From: Labilithrix sp.
Lineage (GTDB): Bacteria; Myxococcota_A; Polyangia; Polyangiales; Polyangiaceae
NCBI GenBank assembly: GCA_019637175.1
Contig: JAHBWD010000048.1
Coordinates: 1 to 64,000 of the forward strand
Direction of reading: 5' to 3'
DNA: 64,000 bases
Shown here in pieces: positions 29,575 to 37,380 of this stretch. The position numbers and the translations under genes were made by a program. Each line of letters starts with the position of its first letter. Positions within the stretch are counted from its first letter, which is position 1. The notes beneath the pieces are model-generated. The model saw only the letters and a program-made list of their open reading frames with translations. It was not told the origin of the DNA and did no database searches.

Positions 29575-30345
29575 TCAGCGCTTCTTCTTCTTCTGCGCGA
29601 CCTTCTTCGCGCCCGACGGCTTGGCCGCCTTGGCCGGCTTCGCCGGCTTCGCGGCGCCCTTCTTCGGCTTCGCGGGCGGCGCCGCCGACTCCGACGAAGA
29701 ATCCGACGAGGGCTCCGGCGCGTCGGCGCTCGCCGGCGATCCCGACGTGTCGTTCGACGCGACCGCGCTCGCCTCCGCCGGCGGCGGCTCGCTCGAGAGG
29801 AACGCGAGCTCACGCGCGATGAGGTCGCCTTCGTCCCCCTGGTACTTCTCGTGGACGAAACGGACCGTGCCGGTCGCGTCGAGGATGTACGTGGTCGGCA
29901 TCTTCGCGACCTTCCACTTCTTCGCGATCACGTGACCGTCGTCCCACCCGATGGGGAAGGTCGCGCCTTGCGCGCGCGCCCAGTCGAGCACGCCGTCCTT
30001 GCTGTCGTCGACGGAGATGCCGACGATCTGGACGTTGCCTGCGTGCTGCTTCGCGAGCTCCTCGAGCTTGGGGAACGACTCCTTACAAGGCCCGCACCAC
30101 GTGGCCCAGAAGTCGACGATCGCGATCTTGCCCCTGAGCGACTCGTTCGAGATCGTCCCTTTGCCGTTGAGGCTCTGGATCGACAGATCCGGTGCCGGCT
30201 TGCCGATCTCGGCGATGCCGCCTCCTTCGCCCGCGAGCGAAGCGGCTGTCTCCGGCGTCATCTGGCTGCCTCCACACGCGGCTGTCGTCGCGAGAACGAG
30301 CGAAAAACCAAGGACGACGCAGGCGCGGGTGAGAGACGATCGCAT
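29575..30345 (-). CDS. TlpA/ResA-like thioredoxin lipoprotein with Ala-Pro-Lys tail
   Basis: The 256-residue protein has a lipoprotein signal (T-T-A-A-C-G-G, Cys near 24), then a thioredoxin-fold domain with A-P-D-L-S-I-Q-S-L-N-G-K and the redox site F-W-A-T-W-C-G-P-C. K-M-P-T-T-Y-I-L provides the cis-Pro loop. TlpA-like proteins reduce disulfides outside the cytoplasm, e.g. for cytochrome c maturation. After residue about 185 a Ser/Ala-rich linker leads to a highly basic tail of A-K-P-A-K-P-type repeats ending K-K-K-K-R. The tail could bind nucleic acid or cell-wall polymers. The gene is divergent from the lipoprotein at 30430. Confidence 0.93.
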   Translation of the reverse strand: MRSSLTRACVVLGFSLVLATTAACGGSQMTPETAASLAGEGGGIAEIGKPAPDLSIQSLNGKGTISNESLRGKIAIVDFWATWCGPCKESFPKLEELAKQHAGNVQIVGISVDDSKDGVLDWARAQGATFPIGWDDGHVIAKKWKVAKMPTTYILDATGTVRFVHEKYQGDEGDLIARELAFLSSEPPPAEASAVASNDTSGSPASADAPEPSSDSSSESAAPPAKPKKGAAKPAKPAKAAKPSGAKKVAQKKKKR

Positions 30346-30429
30346 CGGGCAGCACCTCGTGGGAAGCGGGGGACACTTTTCCGCTCGCAAGATCCGCGCA
30401 CACCCGCGCACTCGTATTAAGGTGCGCTC

Positions 30430-31008
30430 ATGCGTCTCGCGATCACCCCCCTGATCGTCGCCGCCGCCGCGGCGCTCCCCGCCGGCTGTTCGAAAGATCC
30501 GAACGTTCCCTATCACGCGCCCGACGCCGGCGTGACCTACGTGCCGGTGACGCCGCCGCCTCCCGTCGACGCGAGCGCGCCGATCGCGACGTCCGACGCG
30601 GGCCCCGAGACGGCCGCCACGGCCGCCGAGGCCGCGCTCGACGTGGCGCTGATGGCCCTCGCCGACAAGGACGCGCCGGGCATGAAGCCCGACGGCCAGC
30701 CGATCCGCGCGACGTTGAAGGAGACCGAGCACGCCGAGACGATCGTGACGCTGCTCCCGGGGCGCTGTTACACGATCATCGCCATGTCACCGCCCCAGCA
30801 GATCTCGGACGTCGAGATCAGGCTCAACATGATGCCGTTCAACGCCGAGGCCCTCCACTCCTCGAAGGAGAAGAACCCGGCGTACATCGGCCGCGGCAAG
30901 ACGCCGACGTGTCCGGTCGCGCCGATCGCGATCCAGTACAAGATCGAGGTCACCGCCAAGAAGGGCGCGGGCAGCGTCATCGCCCAGCTCTTCTCGCGCG
31001 CGAAGTAG
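30430..31008 (+). CDS. Hypothetical lipoprotein
   Basis: The 192-residue protein starts with a lipoprotein signal (L-P-A-G-C-S, Cys at residue 20), a Pro/Ala/Asp linker (about 25-70), and a C-terminal domain of about 120 residues. That part includes G-R-C-Y-T-I-I-A and a conserved-looking G-R-G-K-T-P-T-C-P-V-A-P segment, with two cysteines that may pair. Proteins of this style recur in Polyangiales and are of unknown function. An A-A-G-G-T-G ribosome site precedes the ATG. It ends 6 bp from the stop of the convergent radical SAM gene. Confidence 0.75.
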   Translation: MRLAITPLIVAAAAALPAGCSKDPNVPYHAPDAGVTYVPVTPPPPVDASAPIATSDAGPETAATAAEAALDVALMALADKDAPGMKPDGQPIRATLKETEHAETIVTLLPGRCYTIIAMSPPQQISDVEIRLNMMPFNAEALHSSKEKNPAYIGRGKTPTCPVAPIAIQYKIEVTAKKGAGSVIAQLFSRAK

Positions 31009-31014
31009 ATCGCG

Positions 31015-31884
31015 CTACAAACCTCGCTGCCACTCGCGGCGGAGCGGAACGCGCCCGTCGAGGGCCGCGTCGATCGCGGCGACGATGCGATCGCGATCGC
31101 GCGGGAGCGTTCCGCCGAGCGGCAGGTAGTTCGACGCGTGGTTCGTCCGGAAGATCGCGCTCGTCGGCCGCGCCTCCGCGACCATCGTGCGGAGCTCGGC
31201 GAGGAGCGCGGGCACCGGCGGCACCTCGAAGCGCCCCTTCTTCGCCAGCCGATCGAGCGGCGTGTCGGGGACGACCGTCACCGTGAGCGCGGAGAAGAAC
31301 GCGGGATCCATCTTCGTCACGAGATCCGCCGTCGCGCGCGCGTGCTCGTCGCTCCGATCCATCGCGATGCCGAGCAGCGCGATGACGCTGAGCTGCATGC
31401 CCGCGGCGCGCGCACGACGCGCAGCCTCGACGTGCGCCGCCGCGTCGTCACCCTTGGCGATCCGCTTGAGCGTGGGGTCGTCGCCCGACTCGGGTCCGAT
31501 GTAGAGGAGCGAGAGCCCGGCCGCGCGGAGCGCGCGGAGCTCCTCGTCGGTCTTGCCGAGGATGTTGCGCGCCATCGCGTAGCAGGAGACGCGTCGCAGG
31601 TTCGGGAAGCTCTGCTTCGCGCGCGCGAGGATCGCGAGCCAGTGATCGAGGTCGAGGACGAGCGCGTCGCCGTCGGCGACGAAGAGCTTCTCCACGTCGT
31701 CGCCCACCGCTTCTGCCGCGGCGTCGAGATCGGCGAGCGTCTCGCCGAGCGCGCGCACGCGGAACGTCTTGTCGCGGTACATGTCGCAGTAGGTGCAGTG
31801 GTTCCACGAGCACCCGATCGTCGCCTGGACGATGAGCGAGTCGGCCTCGGACGGCGGCCTGAAAATCCGACCTTCGTACCTCAC
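31015..31884 (-). CDS. Radical SAM protein (Cx4Cx2C type)
   Basis: The 289-residue enzyme has an N-terminal cluster motif G-C-S-W-N-H-C-T-Y-C-D-M-Y (C25-x4-C30-x2-C33), the spacing typical of one uncharacterised radical SAM subfamily that reads C-S-x-N-x-C-x-F-C-x-M-Y. An E-S-G-D-D segment (about 138-142) and L-x-V-I-A-L-L-G-I provide SAM-binding elements. It should bind a 4Fe-4S cluster and make a 5'-deoxyadenosyl radical; the reaction is unknown. The start ATG at 31884 leaves 64 bp to the divergent membrane protein gene. Confidence 0.92.
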   Translation of the reverse strand: MRYEGRIFRPPSEADSLIVQATIGCSWNHCTYCDMYRDKTFRVRALGETLADLDAAAEAVGDDVEKLFVADGDALVLDLDHWLAILARAKQSFPNLRRVSCYAMARNILGKTDEELRALRAAGLSLLYIGPESGDDPTLKRIAKGDDAAAHVEAARRARAAGMQLSVIALLGIAMDRSDEHARATADLVTKMDPAFFSALTVTVVPDTPLDRLAKKGRFEVPPVPALLAELRTMVAEARPTSAIFRTNHASNYLPLGGTLPRDRDRIVAAIDAALDGRVPLRREWQRGL

Positions 31885-31948
31885 GATCGGGTCTTTACCA
31901 CGCGAGCGCTTGAATGCAGGCAGGCCGCGTGCAACCTAAGAGGAGCCA

Positions 31949-32617
31949 ATGCGCCGCTGGAGCTTCTTCGGGCTCGCCACGATCGCGACGATCGCGATCG
32001 GCGCGACGGCGACGACGGCGCGCGCGGATCTGCCGACGCCGCGCCTCGTGCCTCAGCTCGAGCCGCCGTCGGATCGCGCCGCCGACACGATGACCCGCGG
32101 CGGCGATCCGTGGTCGTCGCGCCCCTTCGCCGTGCACGCGCAGGGCGGATCGACCGGCGGCCCCCTCGGCTACGGCGGCCTCTCCTTCGAGTGGGCGCCG
32201 ACGCGCTACACCGTCTTCGGCGCCGGCGGCGGCTTCTCCTCGAGCGGTCCGACAGGCGCGTTCATGCCGCGCCTTCGCTTCCCGCTCAACCGATGGGTCG
32301 CCGTCGGCCTCGGCTTCCCGCTCTCGCTCGGGCCGTACGAGTACGTGATGTCGACGTCGGATCAGTGCGCCGGCGCCGGGTGCGAGATCGCGTTTCGCAC
32401 GACGCGCCAGTGGACGATGGCCTTCTGGGGACACCTCGAGCCGAACGTCGAGTTTCGCCTCGGAAACGGCGGCGTCGCGCTCAGGGTCTACGGCGGCCCG
32501 AGTCTCGTGCTCAACAACACGAGCGATCGGTGCACCTCGACGCTGCCCGGCGGATGTCCTTCGTCGCTCGGCGAGCAGCGCATCTACGGCGGACTCTCGC
32601 TCGGCTACGCCTGGTAG
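31949..32617 (+). CDS. Putative secreted or outer-membrane beta-barrel protein
   Basis: The 222-residue protein has a signal peptide ending near A-R-A-D (residue 26). The mature part alternates aromatic and small residues (G-Y-G-G-L-S-F-E-W, R-L-R-F-P-L-N-R-W-V-A-V-G-L-G-F-P-L) and ends in G-G-L-S-L-G-Y-A-W with a C-terminal aromatic, as is common in outer-membrane barrels. Two cysteine pairs are present. No family identified. AGAGGAG just before the ATG is a strong ribosome site. It is followed, 4 bp away, by the stop of the convergent esterase gene. Confidence 0.75.
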   Translation: MRRWSFFGLATIATIAIGATATTARADLPTPRLVPQLEPPSDRAADTMTRGGDPWSSRPFAVHAQGGSTGGPLGYGGLSFEWAPTRYTVFGAGGGFSSSGPTGAFMPRLRFPLNRWVAVGLGFPLSLGPYEYVMSTSDQCAGAGCEIAFRTTRQWTMAFWGHLEPNVEFRLGNGGVALRVYGGPSLVLNNTSDRCTSTLPGGCPSSLGEQRIYGGLSLGYAW

Positions 32618-32621
32618 ATCG

Positions 32622-33644
32622 TCACGGCAACGGGTGCTTCGAGAAGAAGTCCCACATCGCGTCGGTCGCGACGATCTCGTTCGTCGTCTTTCCGAGCAAC
32701 GGAACGGGTGATCCGCCCGGCCACGTGTGCCCGCCGCCTTGCACCGTACAGAGCGAGACCTCGGTGCCCGCCTTGCAGCCGTCGAAGGTCACGCACGTGA
32801 CGTCGCCCTTCTTCATCGTCTCGCGCGGCGTCGCCGAGCATCCGTTGCGCGTCGCCCAGCCGCTCATCGTGTCGGCCACGCTGGGGTAGCCGGCGCCGTT
32901 GCCGCCATAGGGCACGAGCGCGTCGGACGTGCCGTTGAAGCTGAAGACGGAGACCGGACGCGACGGCGTGCAGCCCGCCTGCGGGATCGTGATGACGTGC
33001 GCGACCGGCGCGATCGCGGCGATGCGCGTCGAGAGCTCGCACGCGAGGCGATGCGAGAGCGCGCCGCCGTTCGACATGCCGGTGGAGAAGACGCGCTTGG
33101 TGTCGACGCAGAGCTTCGCCTCGAGCTCGTCGAGGATCTTCGTGACGTGGGCGACGTCGTCGATCTTCGACGACGCGGCTTCGCCGCAGCACACGCCGGC
33201 GTTCCAGCTCTGCTGCAGGCCGATGCCCTCGGCGTGCACCGACACGAAGCCCGCCTTGTCGGCCTTCGCGTTCATGCGCGAGAGCAGATCTTGCCCCGCG
33301 GCGTTCATCGACAGGCCGTGGAAGTCGAGGACGACGGGCGTGGGCTTCGTCGGATCGTAGCCCGGAGGCAGGTGCACCTTCACCCCGCGCATGCGGCCGC
33401 CAGAGGCGAGCGACCACTCGAGATCGCCCTTCAGCGCGCCCTTGCCGGTGCACGACGCGGCGGGCGCCGGAGGGTTCGGTGTGCCGTCCGTCGGCGCCGG
33501 CGCGGGAGGCTGCGCCTCGCCGACCGGATCCGGCGTCGTCGCCGCGGGCGCAGGGCTCGTTTCCGGCGGCGCCTCTGCGCCGCTGCACGCGATCGTGCAC
33601 GCGAGCGCGGTCGACGCGACGACGTGAGCGAGCCATCGTTTCAT
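32622..33644 (-). CDS. Polyhydroxybutyrate-depolymerase/feruloyl-esterase-like lipoprotein
   Basis: From ATG 33644 the 340 residues have a lipoprotein signal (C-T-I-A-C-S) and a long Pro/Ala-rich linker to about residue 65. An alpha/beta hydrolase of the LpqC/PHB depolymerase group follows: V-V-L-D-F-H-G (oxyanion region), nucleophile G-M-S-N-G-G, acid in N-G-T-S-D, and histidine in G-G-G-H-T-W-P-G. Such enzymes cleave polyester or feruloyl esters outside the cell. The GGGAGG complement at 33653-33658 favours this ATG over GTG 33653. It ends 4 bp from the convergent barrel gene. Confidence 0.92.
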   Translation of the reverse strand: MKRWLAHVVASTALACTIACSGAEAPPETSPAPAATTPDPVGEAQPPAPAPTDGTPNPPAPAASCTGKGALKGDLEWSLASGGRMRGVKVHLPPGYDPTKPTPVVLDFHGLSMNAAGQDLLSRMNAKADKAGFVSVHAEGIGLQQSWNAGVCCGEAASSKIDDVAHVTKILDELEAKLCVDTKRVFSTGMSNGGALSHRLACELSTRIAAIAPVAHVITIPQAGCTPSRPVSVFSFNGTSDALVPYGGNGAGYPSVADTMSGWATRNGCSATPRETMKKGDVTCVTFDGCKAGTEVSLCTVQGGGHTWPGGSPVPLLGKTTNEIVATDAMWDFFSKHPLP

Positions 33645-33652
33645 CGGAGACA

Positions 33653-33658
33653 CCTCCC
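33653..33658 (-). promoter_or_regulatory. Ribosome binding site deciding the start of the esterase gene
   Basis: The complement reads GGGAGG, 8 bases before ATG 33644, and overlaps the alternative GTG start at 33653, which it therefore argues against. Confidence 0.7.
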
Positions 33659-33778
33659 TCGCTCCGAGCCGCCGCGAGGAGCGAACGCAACGTAGGCCGC
33701 GGATCGCGATCGGTCAAACCGAGAGAGGGGTGATCCGACCGATCATGCTCGCGCGACGAATCCCCGAGCCGCGCGTGG

Positions 33779-33815
33779 GCTCGCGAGCGCTCGCGAGCGG
33801 CCGCGAGATCTCGCG
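33779..33815. repeat. Cluster of three perfect palindromes (CTCGCGAG / CGAGATCTCG cores)
   Basis: Two adjacent copies of the 10-bp palindrome GCTCGCGAGC (33779-33788, 33789-33798) are followed after 3 bp by the 14-bp palindrome CGCGAGATCTCGCG (33802-33815). They lie in the 250-bp non-coding gap between the divergent esterase and DPBB-lipoprotein genes, about 80-115 bp before the latter's start. Likely a protein binding site array, or just a GC-rich structure. Confidence 0.6.
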
Positions 33816-33894
33816 CGCCTCGGCGGTAGGATCCGCACCGTCACGGGAAGAATCCGCCGCTGCGCTCGGCACGCGCGGTGAATGTGCACGAGGC

Positions 33895-34584
33895 ATGAAG
33901 CTGTGCCTCGCCCGTCTCGCGCTCGTCTCGCTCTTCGTCTCGATCACCGCTTGCACGGCGTCGGCCGAGGAAGAGGACGTCGCGAGCGCGAACGAAGAGC
34001 TCGTCACCGCGTCGTTCGTCGCGCGAGGCACCGCGTACTATCCCTCGAGCTCGACCCTCGAAGGCGGCTTCGTCGATCGACGCGGCGCGCGCCTGCGCAC
34101 GCTCCAGCAGTACCTCGCGGGGCAAGCGGAGTACGTGTCGGTCGCGATGGACTCGACGGCGTTCCCCTACGGGCAGCATCTTCGCATCCGTGAGCTCGAG
34201 GCCAAGTACGGTCGCAAGATCGACTTTCGCGTCGTCGACACCGGCGGCGCGTTCCGCGGCCGAGGGCGAACGCGCATCGACGTGTGCGTCGCCAACCGCG
34301 CGGCGTCGTTCGACGCGACGATCAACGGCACGCTCCACGTCGACGCGCTCGATCGCCCGAGCCCGTCGGAGGGCGCTTCGTCGGGCAGCTCTTCGAGCTC
34401 TTCGAGCTCTTCGAGCTCTTCGGGTGGATCGTCGACGGGGCCGGCGTGCGGCAGCGACGGCGCGTGCAACCCCGGTTCGAACGGCTCCGGGCGCATCTGC
34501 ACCGAGGGCCGCTGCGTCGCCGGCTGCCGCCGCGACGCGCACTGCCCCGGCGTGACGCGATGCGTGTCCGGTCAGTGCCGCTGA
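33895..34584 (+). CDS. Lipoprotein with 3D/RlpA-like double-psi beta-barrel domain and poly-Ser linker
   Basis: From ATG 33895 the 229 residues have a lipoprotein signal (S-I-T-A-C, Cys 20). A domain at about 40-135 has A-M-D-S-T-A-F-P-Y-G, R-V-V-D-T-G-G-A-F-R-G-R-G and R-I-D-V-C-V, matching the 3D (Asp-Asp-Asp) variant of the double-psi beta-barrel found in lytic transglycosylase-type wall enzymes. A run of 12 consecutive serines within a Ser-rich linker follows, then a small cysteine-rich module (C-x-x-D-G-x-C ... C-V-S-G-Q-C). The role is likely peptidoglycan-related, by family. The start is chosen for the signal peptide. Confidence 0.85.
   Translation: MKLCLARLALVSLFVSITACTASAEEEDVASANEELVTASFVARGTAYYPSSSTLEGGFVDRRGARLRTLQQYLAGQAEYVSVAMDSTAFPYGQHLRIRELEAKYGRKIDFRVVDTGGAFRGRGRTRIDVCVANRAASFDATINGTLHVDALDRPSPSEGASSGSSSSSSSSSSSSGGSSTGPACGSDGACNPGSNGSGRICTEGRCVAGCRRDAHCPGVTRCVSGQCR
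34387..34422 (+). repeat. Four tandem 9-bp repeats encoding poly-Ser
   Basis: AGCTCTTCG occurs four times in perfect tandem, encoding S-S-S each time within the linker of the lipoprotein. Being a multiple of 3, copy changes would alter linker length without frameshift. Confidence 0.9.
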
Positions 34585-34608
34585 CGACGCGCGACGACGC
34601 GAGAGGAG

Positions 34609-34637
34609 CGGTGTCGCCCCGCGTCCACACGCGATCC
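34609..34637 (+). repeat. 29-bp intergenic repeat, copy 1
   Basis: The sequence 34609-34637 matches 39676-39704 at 27 of 29 positions. It contains CGCGT-CCAC-ACGCG, a 5-bp hairpin, and begins 24 bp after the stop of the DPBB lipoprotein gene. It may be a terminator-like hairpin or a shared regulatory site. Confidence 0.7.
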
Positions 34638-34720
34638 AGCGCGGCCGCTCCCCTCCTCTCATCGCTCGGCGATCCATCGTAGCTCGCGTTGGCGCGGCGC
34701 GTGCTCGCGTGCGTGAGGTG

Positions 34721-34740
34721 ACGTGACGCGACGTGACGCG
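34721..34740 (+). repeat. Tandem 10-bp direct repeat upstream of the FHA activator gene
   Basis: ACGTGACGCG occurs twice without gap, flanked by diverged copies on both sides (GCGTGAGGTG, ACACGACGCC). The spacing of about one helical turn is compatible with an operator 95-115 bp before the assigned start. Confidence 0.5.
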
Positions 34741-34834
34741 ACACGACGCCCACCACCGAGGAGCACCGTCCGTGAGTGATCTGCGCTTGATCGCAGGCCG
34801 AGCCCTGCGCTCTCCTTCTCCCTGGCGATCCACG

Positions 34835-36178
34835 ATGAGCGACGAACGATCGTTCGGCCATACCACCGAAAACCGCGAGGTGCCGGTCGCGCTCGTCCGC
34901 CGAGAGCGGCTGCGCCGTCCATGGGTGCGCTGGTCGGACGCCTACGGCGAGCACGAGGTGCTGGTCGAGGCGCGATGGATCCTCGGATCGGCGCGCGACA
35001 CGCACGTCTGCGTCTCCGACCGCGCCGTCTCGCGCATCCACTGCGAGCTCGATCCGACGCCCGACGGGCTTTGGATCCGCGATCTCGGGAGCAAGAACGG
35101 CGTCGTCGTCGACGGCCTGCGCGTGTCGGGCGCGCTCGTTCCCGAAGGTGGCACGTTCCGCGTCGGCGGCACCACGCTCTCGATCCGCTACGGTGAAGAG
35201 GTCACCGACGAGCGCGTGTGGGGAGCCTCGCAGTTCGGCGAGATGGTCGGCAGGAGCCTCGCGATGCGAAAGCTCTTCGCGTCGATCGCCCAGCTCGCGC
35301 AGACCGATCTGTCGGTGCTGATCGTCGGCGAGACGGGCACGGGCAAGGAGCTCGTCGCGCGCGCGCTGCACGAAGCGTCGGCGCGCGCCGGGTTCCCGCT
35401 CGGCGTCGTCGACTGCGCGTCGATGCCGGAGCACCTCCTCGAGTCGGAGCTCTTCGGCCATCGGCGCGGCGCGTTCACCGGCGCCGACGCCACGCACGAA
35501 GGGATGGTCGAGCGCAGCGAGGGCGGCACGATCTTCCTCGACGAGATCGGCGAGCTGCCGCTCGGCATGCAGCCGAAGCTCCTCCGCCTGCTCGAGACGA
35601 AGACCTACAAGCGCGTCGGCGACACGAAGGTCCGCCGCGCGAACGTTCGCTTCGTCTCCGCGACGCACCGCGATCTGCGGAAGCTCGTCAACGCCGGCGC
35701 GTTCCGTGAGGATCTCTACTTCCGGCTCGCGGTCGCGGTCCTCGCGGTGCCTGCGCTGCGCGAGCGCGAGGGCGATCTCGAGGTGCTCGTCGATCGATTC
35801 GCCCCCGAGCTGCCGCCGTCGCTCTCGCGTCAGGCGCTGCTCGAGCACGCCGAGCAGCGCGCGTGGGCCGGCAACGTGCGAGAGCTCAAGAGCTTCGTCG
35901 ACCGCGCGATCGCGCTCGGCACCGTGGATCCCGACCACGCCGATCCCGACGCGCTCCGGCTGCCGAACGCGCCCGCGCCCGCCTCGCCGGGCGGTGCGCC
36001 TGCGCTCGACGTAACGAAGCCGTTCAAGGTGGTGCGCGACGCGTGGCTCGAGCACCTCGAGCGCGAATACCTCGCGACGCTCATGTCGGTGCACGGGCGC
36101 AACGTCTCCGCGGTCGCGCGCGAGGCGGGGCTCGATCGCACGTACGTGCACCGGCTCATCCGCAAGCACGGGCTCTGA
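34835..36178 (+). CDS. FHA-domain sigma-54-dependent transcriptional activator
   Basis: The 447 residues comprise an FHA domain (about 35-120; S-R-I-H, G-S-K-N-G), a complete sigma-54 AAA+ module (about 135-365) and a Fis-type HTH at the end. Walker A is G-E-T-G-T-G-K-E (165-172), the sigma-54 loop G-A-F-T-G-A (212-217), Walker B I-F-L-D-E (233-237) and the R-finger region F-R-E-D-L-Y-F-R-L. It should activate sigma-54 promoters in response to kinase signals read by the FHA domain. ATG 34835 is assigned; a GTG at 34769 in frame is possible. It is a close architectural paralogue of the gene at 8166. Confidence 0.92.
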   Translation: MSDERSFGHTTENREVPVALVRRERLRRPWVRWSDAYGEHEVLVEARWILGSARDTHVCVSDRAVSRIHCELDPTPDGLWIRDLGSKNGVVVDGLRVSGALVPEGGTFRVGGTTLSIRYGEEVTDERVWGASQFGEMVGRSLAMRKLFASIAQLAQTDLSVLIVGETGTGKELVARALHEASARAGFPLGVVDCASMPEHLLESELFGHRRGAFTGADATHEGMVERSEGGTIFLDEIGELPLGMQPKLLRLLETKTYKRVGDTKVRRANVRFVSATHRDLRKLVNAGAFREDLYFRLAVAVLAVPALREREGDLEVLVDRFAPELPPSLSRQALLEHAEQRAWAGNVRELKSFVDRAIALGTVDPDHADPDALRLPNAPAPASPGGAPALDVTKPFKVVRDAWLEHLEREYLATLMSVHGRNVSAVAREAGLDRTYVHRLIRKHGL

Positions 36179-36184
36179 GGCACG

Positions 36185-37324
36185 TTACTTCACGAGCTTC
36201 ATCACGCCGAGCGAAGCGTTGCCCCAGAAGATCGCGGAGGGCGTCGTCGCCACCGTGCGCGCTTGCTGTGCTTCGGCGATCCGCGTCGGCGCCCCGCCTT
36301 CGGCGGAGCACCTGCCCGCGCAGCGCCGGATCGATCCTGCGCTCTTCTGCTCGGCGTAGTAGATGACGCCGCCGTCGTCCTCGACGGCGATGCCTTGCGG
36401 CTCGATCGCGTCGCGGATCGGCGTGTCGAGGTTGCCCGCGAGGCCGCCCGGCGCGCGGGTGATCCGACCGTTGTAGAAGCCGCCGCCGATCGCGTAGTAG
36501 AGGACGCCGCCCGAGACGACGACGCTGCGCGCGACGCCGTCGAGGCCCGACGTCGACGGCCCGGCGTCGCGCGCCGACTTCGCGACCTCGTGGACGCCGC
36601 CTGCGTCGCTCGTCGTCCAGTAGAGCCGCGCGTCGTCGACCGCGATCGACGTGGCGGCGCCGTCGAAGAACGCGACGCGCGCCGCGCCGCCCGCGCACTT
36701 GTCGGCGCGCGCGCACGTGAAGACGTCGCCGAACGACGTCGCGAAGTAGACGTTCGCGGCGTCGGCGGTGATCGTCTTGATCTTCTGCACGGCCGCCCAG
36801 ACCTCGCCGCTCGACGCGCGCACGTCGTACGCGCTGACGTCGCCGCCGGTGGCGACGAAGACCTTGTTGCCCTCGACCGCGAGATCGTTCGCCCCCACCG
36901 TCCCGATGTCGCCTCCGGCGACGTCGCACCCTCGCACGTCGCACCAGCGAGGCGGCGCTCCCGTCGTCGGCACGAAGAACACGAGGCCGCCGCTCACGAC
37001 GACGCGATCGACGCCGGCCGCGCTCGCGAACACGTACGGCTGACACACGCCGGCCTGGCAGCCGCCCTTCTCGCAGTCGTGACCGCAAGAGCCGCAGTTG
37101 CGCGGATCGCTCGACGTCTTCGCCGGATCGCACGCGCCGTCGACCGGCGCGACGACGTCGTCGCCGGGCGGCGCGTCGCCGTCGCCCGCCGGAGGGCGCA
37201 GGGTGCGCGCTTCGTTGTCGAGGATCGCGTTGCACGCGACGAACGCGCCGGCGGTCGCCGCGCACGTGGCGCACATGCACAGCGTGACGACTGCGCGCGA
37301 GAGACGCCGGCCCATGGTCGGCAT
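36185..37324 (-). CDS. Cysteine-rich, propeller-like hypothetical lipoprotein
   Basis: From ATG 37324 the 379 residues have a signal with lipobox-like F-V-A-C, an acidic/Pro linker, then the N-C-G-S-C-G-H-D-C ... C-Q-A-G-V-C module typical of myxobacterial exported proteins. About 300 residues follow with repeated V-x-x-x-x-L-Y/V-F/Y-A/W units (V-F-V-A-T-G-G, V-Y-F-A-T-S, L-Y-W-T-T-S, L-Y-Y-A-I-G, I-Y-Y-A-E), consistent with a beta-propeller. Ligand unknown. The start is unsure: a frame to 37381 exists but would overlap the divergent kinase gene start. Confidence 0.8.
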   Translation of the reverse strand: MPTMGRRLSRAVVTLCMCATCAATAGAFVACNAILDNEARTLRPPAGDGDAPPGDDVVAPVDGACDPAKTSSDPRNCGSCGHDCEKGGCQAGVCQPYVFASAAGVDRVVVSGGLVFFVPTTGAPPRWCDVRGCDVAGGDIGTVGANDLAVEGNKVFVATGGDVSAYDVRASSGEVWAAVQKIKTITADAANVYFATSFGDVFTCARADKCAGGAARVAFFDGAATSIAVDDARLYWTTSDAGGVHEVAKSARDAGPSTSGLDGVARSVVVSGGVLYYAIGGGFYNGRITRAPGGLAGNLDTPIRDAIEPQGIAVEDDGGVIYYAEQKSAGSIRRCAGRCSAEGGAPTRIAEAQQARTVATTPSAIFWGNASLGVMKLVK

Positions 37325-37380
37325 CGTAGCGGATCCACTCGGCTTGACCGCGATCCAATGCAGGAGGAAGATCGTTTCCA

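Noticed and set aside
34387..34422. Tandem repeats considered as CRISPR or mobile-element traces
   Set aside because: There are no spacers; the units are codon-aligned low-complexity coding repeats. No CRISPR array was seen anywhere in the window.
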